From Bostrychus sinensis (Eukaryota > Chordata > Actinopteri > Gobiiformes > Eleotridae): 64,000 nucleotides of DNA. Under the pieces are notes generated by a model. The model was not told the DNA's origin and did no database searches. It saw nothing but the letters and a program-made list of their open reading frames with translations. Shown here piece by piece: positions 35,233 through 46,900 of this stretch. The DNA is taken from NCBI GenBank assembly GCA_020698575.1, contig CM036241.1, positions 11,303,416-11,367,415 of the forward strand, read 5' to 3'. Both the position numbers and the translations under genes were made by a program. Numbering within the stretch: the stretch's first letter is position 1; every line of letters begins with the position of its first letter.

Positions 35233-37318
35233 GTAGAAAGTAAAGTAAATTTTATTTATAGGTGCCTTTCACATCATCCAAGGTCACCGTACAAAGCAAA
35301 TTTAAAATACACTATTGAAAAATAAAAGATAATCAATAAAAAACAGCTTAAAACAGTGGGAAATTAAGGAGTGGGAGGGAGTGGGGATGTGGAGGAGGTC
35401 TGACAGGTAAGGTGGGGCCAGATTGTGGATGACTTTGAATGTGATGAGAAGAATTTTGTAGTTGATGCGTTGTTTTATAAAAAGCCAGTGGAGTTGTTGT
35501 AGAACTGTGGTGATGTGTTGGGCGGTGGGGGTGTGAGTGATAATACGGGCAACAGAGTTTTAAAGGAGCTGCAGTTTCTGGAGGGATTTGTTGGGGAGAC
35601 CAAAAAGAAGGGAGTTACAATAATTGATGCGAGATGTGACGAGGCTGTGGACCAGTACGGCGGCAGTATGGGGGTGAGGGAAGGACGGAGGCGGCTGACG
35701 TTTTGTAAATGGAATTATGCAGATCAGGTGATGCTGTTGATATGAGATTGAAATGATAGTGTGCTGTCGAGGATGACACCCAGACTCAACCTGACAGGAG
35801 GGGAGGACAGTGGAATTGTGAATGTTGACTGAAAAACTGAGGGTGGAGGTTGTTCCAATGAGGAGGACTTCAGTTTTTGCGCTACTAAGTTTTAGATGAT
35901 TAGATGAATGTCAAGTGTTAATTTCCTGTGAGCAGTCAGTGAGGGAAGTTGGTGGGAGTGATGAAGAGGGTTTGGTGAAGAGGTAGAGCTGGGTGTCATC
36001 CGCGTAGCAGTGGAAATGAATGTTATGTTTACGGAAGATGTGACCAAGAGGGAGAATGTACATGATGGAGAGAAGGGGCCCCAGGACAGAGCCCTGAGGC
36101 ATGCCAGCGGAAACGGGGAATGTGTGTGATTTGTGGGATTTGAGTTGTAAAAACTGAGTGCGGCCAGAGAGATATAAAGTAAACCAGGCGAGGGGTGTGT
36201 GGGTAATGCCTATTGATGATAGTCTGTCAAGCAGGGTGCTATGAGAGATGGTGTCAAAGGCTGCAGTCAGATCAAGGAGGATGAGACTTGTGAGTAAACC
36301 GGAGTCAGCTGCTATGATGACGTCATTGGTGATTTTCAGGAGTGCAATTTCATTACTGTGGAAGGGATGGAAGTCAGATTGGAATTGTTTGTAGAGATTG
36401 TTATTATTAAGGTGGGTGTGGAGGTGAGCGGCTACTATTTTTTCAAGGATTTTGGATGTGAAAGGCAAGTTTGAAATGGGATGGGGTTTTTGAAGTCATG
36501 TGGATCTCAACCGGGTTTCTTTAGAATCAGGATAACAGATGCAGTTTTGAATGTTGTGGGAACAATTCCAGAGGTTAAAGAGGACTTAACAATGTTGGTG
36601 ATGAGAGGGGGAAGTGAGGGGAGGCAGGTTTTAACAAGAGCTGTCAGGAGTGGGTCAAGTTGACAGGTGGATGGTTTGGATTTTTGGATGAGTTCAGAGA
36701 TGTCCATGACAGAAGGGAGGGTGAAACTTGAGAATGAATTGGCAGGGGACAGAATGTGACCAAAGCTGTCCACTCCAGAAACTGCTGCTCTGCCAGAAGT
36801 AAGTTGCTGATGGATATTGGTGATCTTGGAAATGTAAAAGGACATGAGAGAATTACAGAAATCAATGGATTGCATATGGAAGGGAAGTGAGTCTGAGGGT
36901 TTTGTAATGCTGTCAAATAAAGAAAAAAGAGCCTTAGTGTTGCCTTGATTGGAGTGAATTAGTCCAGAGTAGTAGGAGGATTTTGCTGAAGACATACAGT
37001 CCTTGTAAAACATAACGTGGTTATTGTAGATTTCTTTGTGTGTAGTGAGTCCAGTTTTATTGAATAGCCATTCCAGCAGATGACCTTATGGGAGACCAAA
37101 TCATCAGAGGTGGTGAGATCAGTTGTGCTTGGGAAGTTGTTAATACCAGATGAGAAATTGCCCTTGATTTTACGAAATGAAATGGTACGGGCAGGGTTGG
37201 TTTTGGAGAGTGTAAGGTTTACTGTAAAAGTAATGAGCATGTGGTCAGTAAATCCAAGGGGATAGGATTTACAGTCAGCGGGAATGACACCAGAGCACTG
37301 GATGAAGCACAAGCTAGT
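35233..37318 (-). mobile_element. 5'-truncated L2/CR1-like LINE (RT-encoding, broken)
   Basis: Minus-strand translation shows RT motifs in order: [15 protein letters not shown] (motif A), [12 protein letters not shown] (motif B) and [10 protein letters not shown] (motif C, YADD at about 36,006-35,995). Upstream, in shifted frames, are the endonuclease/RT linker (GFTDHMLITF and RTISFRKIK, 37,312-36,959) and the segment YKDCMSSAKSSYYSGLIH (37,013-36,507). Downstream of 35,911 the frame is interrupted but the 3' part continues to about 35,233. Frame changes near 36,500 and 36,990 make it inactive. The clade assignment is from memory of fish elements. Confidence 0.85.
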
Positions 37319-39089
37319 GTTACCATATTTTTAGTCAATCATACCAACTACTTGTGACAGAGTGAAAAAACAAACCACTAGGACAATAAAACAGTGTAAT
37401 AAATATATAGGTGGGGGATTTTTGCAGTTTTTGTAAATGTTTAGCAGCATCTACACTAATGCATCCGTTAGCTCCATATTGTTTTTTTTTTTCTGTAAAG
37501 AGTGCTTGTTGCAGTCATGCTTATTTGCAACAGAACTACTTGACCTACTACCACTGGTTTGGGGGTCACAAACAGATACGCTTAAGGCTGAGCAGATGAA
37601 CTCACACAAGATAAATAGCCCAGTATCAAAACAACAATTTCCTCAAAGGGCTTTGAATTTAAAATCCTTCTGTCCGCATAAATTTAGTTCTGGTGTAGTC
37701 CTTGGTGGTTTATTTTTTTAATTTAATTATTTGAGAGGGACATGCACAATAATACACCAACCTCAAAAGGGAAATATGTTTTGTGCCAGGTTTTAGCAGA
37801 GCTGCTAATTTCCACCTGCAGTCCCTGGACGGGTAAATGTTACAATAAATTTTGATAGAAGGTTTATGTAAATTAAGAACCATTCACATTATTGTTATGT
37901 TTATTGTTTATTCAGTCCTGGCTTATTTTCCAATTTTTGTTTCTTTTTAATGCTAATATTTTTATAAATTTTCTAACTGCAATACTGTGAATACTGTGAT
38001 ATTTTTGGTCAACCTTCAAAATCGCCTTCTGCCTCATTCCTATCTAGCTAAAAGTATTTGTATTGCAGTATAACATCAGTATGCCAAAAAGGAAAAGGAA
38101 AAGAAAAAAATCATGATTGTGTGGATAAGAAAAGGCATTAAGTAGGCCAGTATCATTTTTTGGTTCCTAATCCATTAAACCACATTACGTATGCAGCATA
38201 TTCCCTCTCTATCATTTTGAGTGGAGATGCTAAAATCCTTTTAATGTTGCACAAAATGCCCCAGTTTAATCTGCACATCAGCTCTCAGTGTTTATCCGTG
38301 ACTCATCTTCAAGCATAATTTCATCTCACAAACACATGTATTATATAATGGCTTTTGATTTGGAAATGTGTTAGCATGTTTGTTTTGTGTGTCATCATCA
38401 GGACACATGTAGGCCAGGAAGAGCCGGGGATGTGGCTGCAGCTCAGTGACTCACGCTGGCGTTTTCTTCTGGTTGATTCAACAAAAGCAAGCCCCCAGCC
38501 CCCATGCTGCCATGCCATCGTGACTCGGTGCAAACGTGCAACTGTGCAAACTTCAAAATACTATGCAGTGATCTTGAGGTAAGAAGGCTTTTTTGCTTGC
38601 ACTTCATTTCCTGTCACATAAATCTGTGAACATCCTAGAGCTGTTCTGAAATTTAAAAGCTGCAGTCTACAGCGAGAAACTTTCACTTTAAGATGTTAAA
38701 TACAAATAATTTAAGGTGTTGGGAAGGCTGCTGGTTGAAGGATAGCTATGCAGTCTGAAAACCCTGTAGCAGTTGCTTATTATGTAAAAAAAACAGCTGG
38801 CCTATGCAAATTGAAAACAGTGGAAACCAAAGTGGAAATACAAGGCAGTACAGCTATATAATTTATTACCCATGGGTGTAAACACGTACATTACAAATTA
38901 CAAATAAATGCTTGAACTGCAGTAATTTCCTGTGCCATGCTTAATGCTATGCTTTAAAATTGTTGTAAGATAAAGCTCCCCAATTAAATACCTTCCACCT
39001 ACATTTTATACAGTAAAATAATACCAGAGCAGATAACAAACAAGCATCACATCTATCAATTCTTAAAGCAATGATTTTCAACCACATGG

Positions 39090-40020
39090 CCATAACAGAG
39101 GAGTTCCACAGGGGTCTATATTGGAACCCCTTTAATTCAACCTTTGCATGATTGTTTTAGGTCACTTAATGTGAAGTTATCCTACTACAATTTTGCATAT
39201 TGCATAGAATTTAACATTTCACACATATTAAACATGCAGAATATACACACCAGAGTTATTTCAAGTGCAAGGATACTTGGCAATTTCGATAGAGGCTAAC
39301 CACCCATGCCCACTTCTAGATGTGATATCGCTACCAAAGCATAACGAAATAACAGCCATTATAACTTTTAAGTCTCCATAGACAGGAATGACTTTTTCAC
39401 ATGGCAAATGTGCATCAGATAAAATAACCAGGATGTGGTGTTCCACAAGGGTCTATGATGGGACCCCTCTTGTTCAATCTTGTTTTTTTTTGTTGTTTTT
39501 TTGTCAGTTAATGCAAAGCAGCAATGTTGTATCATATTCCAAGTACTAGATATTATTGCTAAGTATAGTTTGTCAGTTTGATAGATGCTTACTGCCCCAA
39601 TTAAATGTGACCCTCTAGATTCTACTTTTTTTTTTTTTTTGTCTAACCACAAGCTAACTGATGTCGGTGCTAGCAGCAAACTCAAAGCATAAGCAAAGAA
39701 AAACTGCCATAATTTTCACTTGTATGTATACAAAATTGGCTTACCTACCACAGGGGTCTATCTTGGGACTCCCCCTGTTCGAACATTATCTACTTGCTGT
39801 ATGTCTCTCAATGCAAAGCAGCAATGTATCCTTCCATAATTATGCAGCTGACACTCATATTTACATTTCACTTTCAGCAGGTGAGTGTGCACCAATTGAT
39901 TCACTGTGTCACTGCATTGAAAGGATCAAAGTGTGGACACTTCAGCGTTTTTTCTTTGTAAATAGTAGTTGTTATTTTTTGGACATAGAAACAAAGAAAA
40001 GCCCCCAGCACTTACCTTGA
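39090..40020 (+). mobile_element. Locally triplicated LINE RT fragment
   Basis: Three copies of the same RT motif-B segment lie in tandem: GAGTTCCACAGGGGTCTAT at about 39,101, TGTTCCACAAGGGTCTATG at about 39,437 and CTACCACAGGGGTCTATC at about 39,744. All encode variants of (V/L)PQGS. The last two are followed by TGCAAAGCAGCAATGT. The third continues as a frame with HNYAADTHIYISLS, a YADD motif changed to YAAD, and then CHCIERIKVWTLQ. It belongs to the same broad LINE type as 35,233-37,318 but is another lineage. All copies are degraded. Confidence 0.7.
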
Positions 40021-40974
40021 GTCTTTCTCTAAATTCTACTTGTAAATCTTGTCTATATATTTGCTGTGTATGGGCTATAGAAATAAAATTACCTTGGCTT
40101 TTCTAGATGAAATTGAAAAAGGGAGTTAATGATATTGTGATAATAAATTTGCATCTATGAATTGTGAGTATCACAAACTACCATCACAATAGTCAACAAA
40201 GATATTGCAGATAGCTTTAGTTTTCTGTTATTTTCCTTTTGCTCAACTCTACACAGCAGCTTTGTGAATCCATCAAACTCCCCAACTGAAAACGTATTGC
40301 CCAAAGGTCAAAGAATACATTTCCATGAGAATTCATTGCACAGCTCTCCACTAAAAATAAGCTTCTACAAATGCCACTCAATCACTGAATGAGTAGTTTA
40401 ATCTTATGAAAATGCAGGAGGTGAAATAGTTTCACAGCCTTTGATAGAGAAGTGATAGAGTGAGTTTTTGAGTTTTGTCTCAGTTTTTTTTTTGGTGTGA
40501 AGCTGTTCCTCCTGCGTTTCAGACGTGTGTGGGATTTTCTTCCCTGTACAAATAATCTTCTTACTTCCGCTTTGTTCTGTCATCTTCTGGCTGATGTGAT
40601 AAATAAAGCTTAAAACTACAAGGCTGCAGTGGTAAACTGTTTAGGAACCATGAACTCATAGGGCCTTTTCCACTAGCATTATGTTATGGGGAGGGTCAGT
40701 ACAGGAAATTTCCATTGTTAAAAGGGCATTGGACGTGTCCCAAAAGGGCTCTGATTTTAGTAAAGCTTTGGGCTTTGGTTTAATCAGAGTGGTCCACTTT
40801 GGAAAAGGTGGAGCTGTTAATTGGACGATAGATAATCTTTACTTGAGTGAAAATTGTGTCAAAAGAAAAACATGAAAAATAAATGTTTCTTTAAATGATA
40901 ACATCTAGTTCTTGGCTCTTAATTTGTGAATTTAAACAATTATTGTCTACATTGCATTAAAATTAAGAACACTG

Positions 40975-41225
40975 CCGCAGTATAGCTCAGTAGGTAGAGA
41001 AAAGCCTCTTCAGGAGTTACTCAACCAAATTTCCTGGTTTGAAAAAGAATACAGAAGAAATTTCATTAGCAGCTTATTCCTGGTCCCTTTTCTCAGTCTC
41101 TCCATACATTGAGATATAAAAAAAGCATTATTCACATCGCAGTATAGCTCACTTGGTAGAACATACAGTGCATATGCAATGCAACTACAGCTCGCCTCTG
41201 CATTGTGGGTTTGAGTCCAGATCAT
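40975..41225 (+). repeat. Two tRNA-like fragments (SINE-type remnants)
   Basis: GCAGTATAGCTCAGTAGGTA at about 40,977 and GCAGTATAGCTCACTTGGTA at about 41,139 look like tRNA box A regions. The second has GGGTTTGAGTCC near 41,208, close to a box B. Neither folds into an obvious complete tRNA by eye. They are read as decayed tRNA-derived SINE heads. Confidence 0.45.
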
Positions 41226-41261
41226 TTCTTGTTACTTCTCTTGTCACTTCTCTACCACTGT

Positions 41262-41790
41262 GCTGTCTAATAAAGCCTCGAAAATCAATCCATCCACCTT
41301 CTTCCGCTTATCCGGAACCGGGTCGCGGAGGCAGCAGTCTAAGCAAAGATGCCCAGACTTCCCCCTCCACAGACTTCCTCCAGCCCGGAGGGCTGCCCGG
41401 AACACCTCCCCAGGGAGGTGTCCAGGAGGCATCTGGAACAGATGCCCGAGCCACCTCAACTGACTCCTCTCGATGTGGAGGAGCAGCGGCTCTACTCCGA
41501 GCTCCTTCCGGGTGACAGAGCTCCTCACCTTATCTCTAAGGGAGCGCCCAGCCACCCTGCAGAGGAAACCCATTTCGGCCGCTTGTATCCGGGATCTTGT
41601 CCTTTCGGTCATGACCCAAAGCTCATGAGATTGCCGCCATGACAGGCACCAGAGACCTTACGGCCACAGCTCCGAACGACAATAGAGGTGGAGAACATGG
41701 TCCACTCGGACTCCATGTCTCCAGCCTCCCTCAGGATCTGGTCGAAGCTCTCCCGGAGGTGGGAGTTGAAGACCCCTCTGACAGCCTCAA
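41262..41790 (-). mobile_element. RTE-like LINE 3' fragment
   Basis: Minus-strand translation contains MTERTRSRIQAAEMGFLCRV, then RSLRDKVRSSVTRKELGVEP and IERSQLRWLGHLFQMPPGHL. This is the characteristic C-terminal region after the RT domain of many fish RTE-like elements. A further block, ILREAGDMESEWTMFSTSIV, lies at about 41,690-41,760. The frame is broken. The plus-strand end TCCATCCACCTTCTTCCGCT marks the 3' end. Confidence 0.75.
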
Positions 41791-42240
41791 AAAGCCCAAA
41801 AATAAAAAACATAAACCTAAAAAACATAATGCATAGACTTTTGTACACCTGAAATAATACTTGTCTTTCTATTCTAATTATGACAGTAATAGGTATGAGA
41901 TTTTTAAAGGAGGCTGTCAATAAGTTTGAATCACACCAAGAGCAAGTAGCATGAGGTAAGTTATTATCTTTTTGTGTGCTTCTATGACTCTGATTATTGA
42001 CTCGTGGCATTTAAAATAAAATAAAAAAATTGGTATTCCCCATGGTGATAATCAGCTCCTATTTTCTGGTCTAATTTAGCATTATTGAACTTATAACAAG
42101 CATCGAAGGTAGATCTGAATTGCTTTGTACTGTATCTCATTGTGCCTGACATCCCTTCTATCACCATTATCTTGGCAACTGCATCCAGCACATAATTGAA
42201 GTGCAATGTGTTCCAGTGGAGGGACTAATCTGACAAAATA

Positions 42241-42341
42241 AATTGGCCTGGAGGAGACTGCAGAGAGCACTGGATTTCTTCTGCCAGCTATTTTTCTTAC
42301 ATGTGTCTCTGCTCTAATAGATTTTAGTGCATCACACTGCT
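42241..42341 (+). repeat. Direct repeat L flanking the 42.3 kb array
   Basis: Starts AATTGGCCTGGAGGAGACTG and includes GATTTCTTCTG, CTATTTTTCTT and GTGTCTCTGCTCTAATAGAT. It closely matches 43,058-43,164 in the same orientation. Confidence 0.75.
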
Positions 42342-43010
42342 TAGTCCTGATTAGGTTCTGGTTTAGTCCTGGTACACCCCTGGATTTATCCTGGTTTAGT
42401 CCTGGTCTTGACCTAGATTAATCCTGCTTTGGCTGGATAAGAAGACATGGTTTACTTCTGGTTCAGTCCTGGTTTAGCCTGATTGAGCCCTGAAATTGTC
42501 CTGATTCAGTCCTGGTTTAGACTTAGTCCTGGTTTAGTCCCAGCCAAGTCCTGGAGAGCCCTTGACTAGTCCTTACTTAGTCAGGGTTAAGACCTGGTTT
42601 GGTTCTGGTTTGGGTTAATCCTGGTTCAGTCCTGGATTAGTCCTGGTGTAGTCTTAGTCCTGGTTTAGTCCTAGCTAAGTCCTGGAGGGTTCTTGGTTAA
42701 TTCTGATTTATTCAGGGTTATGACCTGGTTTGGGTTAATTCTGGTTCTGTCCTGCTTTAGTCGTGAATTCATCCTGGTTCAGTCCTGGTTTAGTCTTGGC
42801 TTAGTCCTAGCTAAGTCCTGGAGAGTCTTTGGTTTAGTCTTAGTTTTCTCTTGGTTTAGTCCTGGATTTGTCTTGGTTTAGTCCTGGAATTGTCCTCGGT
42901 TAGTCCTGCTTCAGTCCTGGTTTAGTCTTAGTTTTGTCATATTTTGTTCTGAATTCTCCAGGTTTAGTTCTGGCTTAGTCCTAGTTTTTGTGCTGGTTTA
43001 GTCCTGTTTT
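42342..43010 (+). repeat. GGTTTAG minisatellite array 5
   Basis: About 60 degenerate units of an 11-mer close to CTGGTTTAGTC, for example CTGGTTTAGTCCTGGT. TCCTGGAGAG-type variants occur at intervals. It ends in a poly-T stretch. It lies between two direct repeats and about 0.9 kb upstream of the syn2 start codon. Confidence 0.85.
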
Positions 43011-43057
43011 TTTTTTTCTTTTTTCTTGTGGTGGTACCTGGTGTTATCTTTGAAAAT

Positions 43058-43164
43058 AATTGGCCTAGAGAATACTGGAAATATCGATAGATTTCTTCTG
43101 TTAACTATTTTTCTTTCACAAGTGTCTCTACTCTAATAGATTTTATTACACCACTTTCACTGCT
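43058..43164 (+). repeat. Direct repeat R flanking the 42.3 kb array
   Basis: Starts AATTGGCCTAGAGAATACTG and includes GATTTCTTCTG, CTATTTTTCTT and GTGTCTCTACTCTAATAGAT. It matches 42,241-42,341 with scattered substitutions. Confidence 0.75.
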
Positions 43165-43589
43165 ATATGCCAAGCCTCTCTTTACACTGTGCTTTATGGT
43201 GAAGGTCTCTGGCACAGTGCAGCCTTACAGTCACAGTCAATTCGACATTGGATGGTGGAAGATGAAAGGTCTTGAGGCTTGGGTGAGTATGGAAAATATG
43301 GCGGTGGAAGGAGGCGGGGCTTCTTGGTGTTCCCATCTGTGAACTCCACCTTTCATGATGGCAGGAAAGCCCTTTCCACTGGTTGCACACGGCACACAGA
43401 GCTCCAAGGCTGCAGCAGCATGACAAACACACATGCGTAGCAGCCAGTGATGTAGGAGGACGATGACAGGAGAGGAGCAGAGCAGTAGGGTGGGGGTGGG
43501 GGGGCAGTGAGCGTGCCCCGGGAGGATGGAGGGATAGCAAGTGTGTGAGCAAGCTGAAAGAGTGAGATAAACAGCTCATTCAGGAGAGG

Positions 43590-43941
43590 AGGGGCAGCAT
43601 CGGCGACTCACAGAAGAGGGCGACACGGAGCACCACACCACTCTCTCTCCTCCTCAAACGTCACACACGCACGTATCGGAGGAGGCGTGAGAGGCTCGGG
43701 AGGAGGAGGAGGAACACCACACCGACACGCACCGTGTTCGCTGTGCTTTGGAGAGCTGTCTGCTGAGGACTGGACCAGACCTCGATCCATCACTACATCC
43801 ATTTTCAGAAAGCAGAAGTGGCTCCTGTGTAGGCAGCTCTTGTCATTCATTTAACCTCTGACCGCTGCACACCATCTTCCTGCTTCCTACTTCTACAGCC
43901 AGCTAAAGGGGAAAAGAGAGTGACCTTCCCGAAGTGCAGCC
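43590..43941 (+). promoter_or_regulatory. syn2: syn2 5' leader and candidate promoter
   Basis: This GC- and CpG-rich stretch is directly upstream of the ATG, with GAGGAGGAGGAGGAAC-type purine tracts and CACACCGACACGCACCGTG. CpG density continues through exon 1. No TATA box and no convincing RE1 (REST) site were seen, although synapsin promoters often carry one. The transcription start is not determinable. Confidence 0.45.
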
Positions 43942-44375
43942 ATGAACTTCCTTCGACGCCGACTGTCGGACAGCAGCTTCATGTCCAACCTGCCCAACGG
44001 CTACATGTCGGACCTCCAGCGGCCCGACCCACCTGCCCCACCTCCGCCCGCGGCCACCTCTCCGTCCTCCTCCCAGCAGCAGGGTGGTGCACCTCCTGCG
44101 GCCGCATCTCCAACCAAAGCTCCGGCCCAGGTACCGTCCGGCTCCCCCGCGGGTCAGGAGCGCCGCCCCTCGCAGCAGGGCCAGCAGACCCAGCAGCAGA
44201 CCCAGTCCTCCTCCTCTAGTGCCGGTGGGTTCTTCAGCTCCTTCAGCTCCATCACAAACGTGGTCAAACAAACAGCTGCGTCCGCCGCCGGTTTCGTGGA
44301 GCAGTCGGCGCCTTCTCCGTCCATCTCCAAGAAGTTCAAGATCCTCCTGGTCATTGATGAGCCACAACATGAGTG
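43942..44375 (+). CDS. syn2: syn2, synapsin II, exon 1 (domains A and B, start of C)
   Basis: Synapsins are ATP-binding phosphoproteins that coat synaptic vesicles and tether the reserve pool. The ATG at 43,942 opens [20 protein letters not shown], domain A, with the PKA/CaMKI serine at residue 9 in RRRLSDS. Residues 29-95 form a proline-, serine- and glutamine-rich domain [18 protein letters not shown] (97-113) precedes the start of the ATP-grasp domain C at [16 protein letters not shown] (130-145). The exon breaks inside the Trp145 codon before a consensus GTAAGT donor at 44,376, the conserved synapsin exon-1 boundary. MNF rather than MNY, and the vgll4-tamm41 neighbourhood, favour SYN2 over SYN1. 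Which teleost duplicate this is cannot be told. TIMP4 usually nests in a later SYN2 intron and is not in the window. Confidence 0.95.
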
Positions 44376-45314
44376 GTAAGTACTTTGGACTTTTAACCAT
44401 TTTTGACTGTTTTGATACATCCTTTATCATCATATACAAAGTGCACATCCATCTGGGCTTCCTTCACTTGCTGTGACACCTTCAATCAGAAATGGAATAG
44501 GATTAATTTCTAAATGCCTCATGCGTGTAGAGGAATACACCCAGCTCTCAATATTTAAATGCTTTCTGATCTCTCGCTGAAGGTAGCTCCCAAAATAGAA
44601 ACAGCCCCTTTAATCCAAGCAGAAGCGACAGCCTCATCACGGTTTGGGATTCACACGTTCTCCACCCAGCACTGTCACCTGCCTCAGTGTTTTTCTGTCT
44701 TTCCATTTTTTTTTTTACCACTCTGTCTCTGCCTTATGTATGAGCATGCATGTAAACTACACAACCACGAGCAAGTGTTTTCCATTCCTTGACAGCGCAT
44801 CATGGCTAACAGATTATCCCCATGCTTCTGACTCATCCATCATGCACTATCACACGAGAGCCCCTGAATCAAACGCAGCCATCTACGAGTGAAATGTGAG
44901 CTTGTACTCCTCGATGTTGCTCGCTGTGTGGATGTTGATAATGGATTTTATTGCCGTGATTATAGTAATGTAGCTCAATTTCATCTGCCCGGCAGTTGAA
45001 TGGCCACTGATTCAGATGTTTTTGACCTTTCCACATAAATGCATGTCCCTGGCTTCATTGTAATATTACTGGCCTCGGTTGTAAATGTTTATGGGTTGGT
45101 TAACACAGACCTTGCATAAACTGCACATTTTTGTAGATTGCTGGGGAAAAAATGCTTTGGGCTGAAGGGCCAGAAGAAAAAAAAGAAATCTACAATATTC
45201 TGGCAAATGCATTGACTCTGATTGTTGGATGTGTTTCAGTTTGAAAGAAAGCAATGAATTAGTTATCTGCCAAAGAGGTAGTGTTTTTGCCTACATTGTT
45301 TTTTTTAGTTGTTG

Positions 45315-45970
45315 GGTTGGTTTGTTAGCAAGATAACTAAAAAGTAATGGTCAGAGTTTGATAAAATCTCCAGTAAAGGACTGTAATGGGCCAAGAAAGA
45401 AATTAATAGTTTTTTGGTGTGGATCCAGGATTGTGATTGTGCTCCAGCCACGTAGAAATGCATTCTTAAATGGGATATATATTGATTTTATTTTATTTTT
45501 TTAAACTTCTTTCACATTTTACAACCTTTAAAAACATTATTTGGCTAAAAGAAAATGTTTTTAATTAGTAATTTACTGATGCTGTAAAGAATCAGGTGAA
45601 GAGACCAACAGAGGGCAGCAGAGTGCAGAGTAGTGCTGTCTGTAGAACATAAATTAAAGGGAAAAAAAAGCAATACACTTCCTTGAACTTTCTGTACTGA
45701 TGCCATTTTGAGTGAGTGTGTGAATGAAAATAGAGCTGCATGCTGTTTTTTGGATAAATGAGAGCAGACTGGATGTAGAGGGCTTGTTGATTGGTCAGTG
45801 TTTTCTGGGTTTGTGGGAGAGGTGGAGGTTTGTGCAGCCAAGCGTTTTGAGGCCAGTTGTGCCAGAGAATAGAGGATTACTTAAACATATATGAATAGAG
45901 GTAAACATAACTTCAGGTATGTTTTTGATGAGGGAACAACATATTGACATGGTAGAAAGCTCAGGAAAGT
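45315..45970 (-). repeat. Long repeat, inverted relative to 53.5-54.2 kb
   Basis: The reverse complement matches 53,540-54,240 over nearly its whole length. Segments include GCAAGATAACTAAAAAGTAA, CAGTAAAGGACTGTAATGGG and ATTCTTAAATGGGATATATA, then CAGAGGGCAGCAGAGTGCAG. Its inner part is the MITE-like repeat of 28,945-29,405. Confidence 0.65.
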
Positions 45971-46613
45971 CGATTTTACATAATACAGTATATCCCCTGT
46001 AACTAATGTGAGATATAAGCGTCAATGGATGGAGGAGTTCAAGCCCAAATTTTGCCACTATATTTTATGATTTAAGATAGGAATTGGTGGAGGTCTACAC
46101 ACTCTAGTGATTGCAATTATTGTGCAAACTTGTGTTTTTTTCTTTCCTCTCAGATTTGCTCCACTATAACAGCAAAGATGACAGGAAGTAAACACCGAAT
46201 CCAGTATTTTTTGTGTGTACCCACATTGGTAGAACATGGCACCAACCACATCACAAATGTTGCCCTGTTAAGCCCAAGGTCTTTGAATTGACAACATTCG
46301 AATGCTAGTTTCTATCACTGTAATCTCCTGTGTACCACCACCAAAGATTCATTCAGTCATGCAACAGGAATTTAGGAGCAGGCTGCATCATAAATAAATG
46401 AGAGCATGAGAGAGTGGCTGGTACTGTCTGGAAGAGGAGATGGGGAGATGTCAAAAAGGTGTGGGTCTAGGGCATCAGAGTCTGCAGCAGTTGAAGCACA
46501 TCAAAGGGAGACCATCAGCAGGTGGACAACAACACTTGGGCTGTACAAACAGAAATGTATTGTTTTTTCTATCACAAGAAACTAAATTCATCACAATAAT
46601 GTAATCTCCTTTT

Positions 46614-46900
46614 AACCTGGTTTAGACCTAATTTAGTCCTGGTTTAGACCTGGTTTAGTCCTCGTAAAGGCCAGTTTAGACCTGGTTTGTCCTGGCTTAG
46701 ACCTTGTTTGTCCTGGTTATGACTTGGTTTGCCCTAGTTTAGACCCAGTTTAGTCCTGGTAAAGACCTGTTTAGACCTGTTTTGTCTTGGTGTAGATCTG
46801 GTTTGTCCTGGTTTAGACCTGGTTTGTCCTGGTGTAGACCTGGTTTAGTCCTGGTTAAGACCTTATTTAGTTCTGCTTTATTCTCAATCTAGCCACATTT
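46614..46900 (+). repeat. GGTTTAG minisatellite array 6
   Basis: Degenerate CTGGTTTAGAC / CTGGTTTGTC units. On its right, TTCATCATAGTTATCACATT and ATTATTGTGCAGCAC (to about 47,070) are the right arm of the GGGCTGCACAATAT MITE family. Confidence 0.8.

Larger units (their letters stand above)
30010..43200. other. tamm41-syn2 intergenic region
   Basis: This head-to-head intergenic interval separates minus-strand tamm41 from plus-strand syn2. It contains a MITE (32,216-32,578), another (34,060-34,437), a LINE (35,233-37,318), an RT triplicate (39,090-40,020), tRNA-like fragments (40,975-41,225), an RTE-like fragment (41,262-41,790) and a minisatellite (42,342-43,010). The segments 30,100-32,200, 32,600-34,050 and 37,330-39,080 hold nothing I can name. 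Confidence 0.6.

Noticed and set aside
40975..41225. Tandem tRNA genes
   Set aside because: The box A words are good, but arms do not pair by eye and the two copies differ in spacing. SINE-derived remnants are more likely.
42693..42881. Open frame of 62 codons across array 5
   Set aside because: Its protein is just the repeated translation of the minisatellite (LVLSWFS-type), with no homology and the same composition as the array.
43903..44448. Long antisense frame (181 codons) over syn2 exon 1
   Set aside because: It is the shadow of a GC-rich exon. The arginine/glycine composition follows from the proline-rich sense frame, and there are no independent features.
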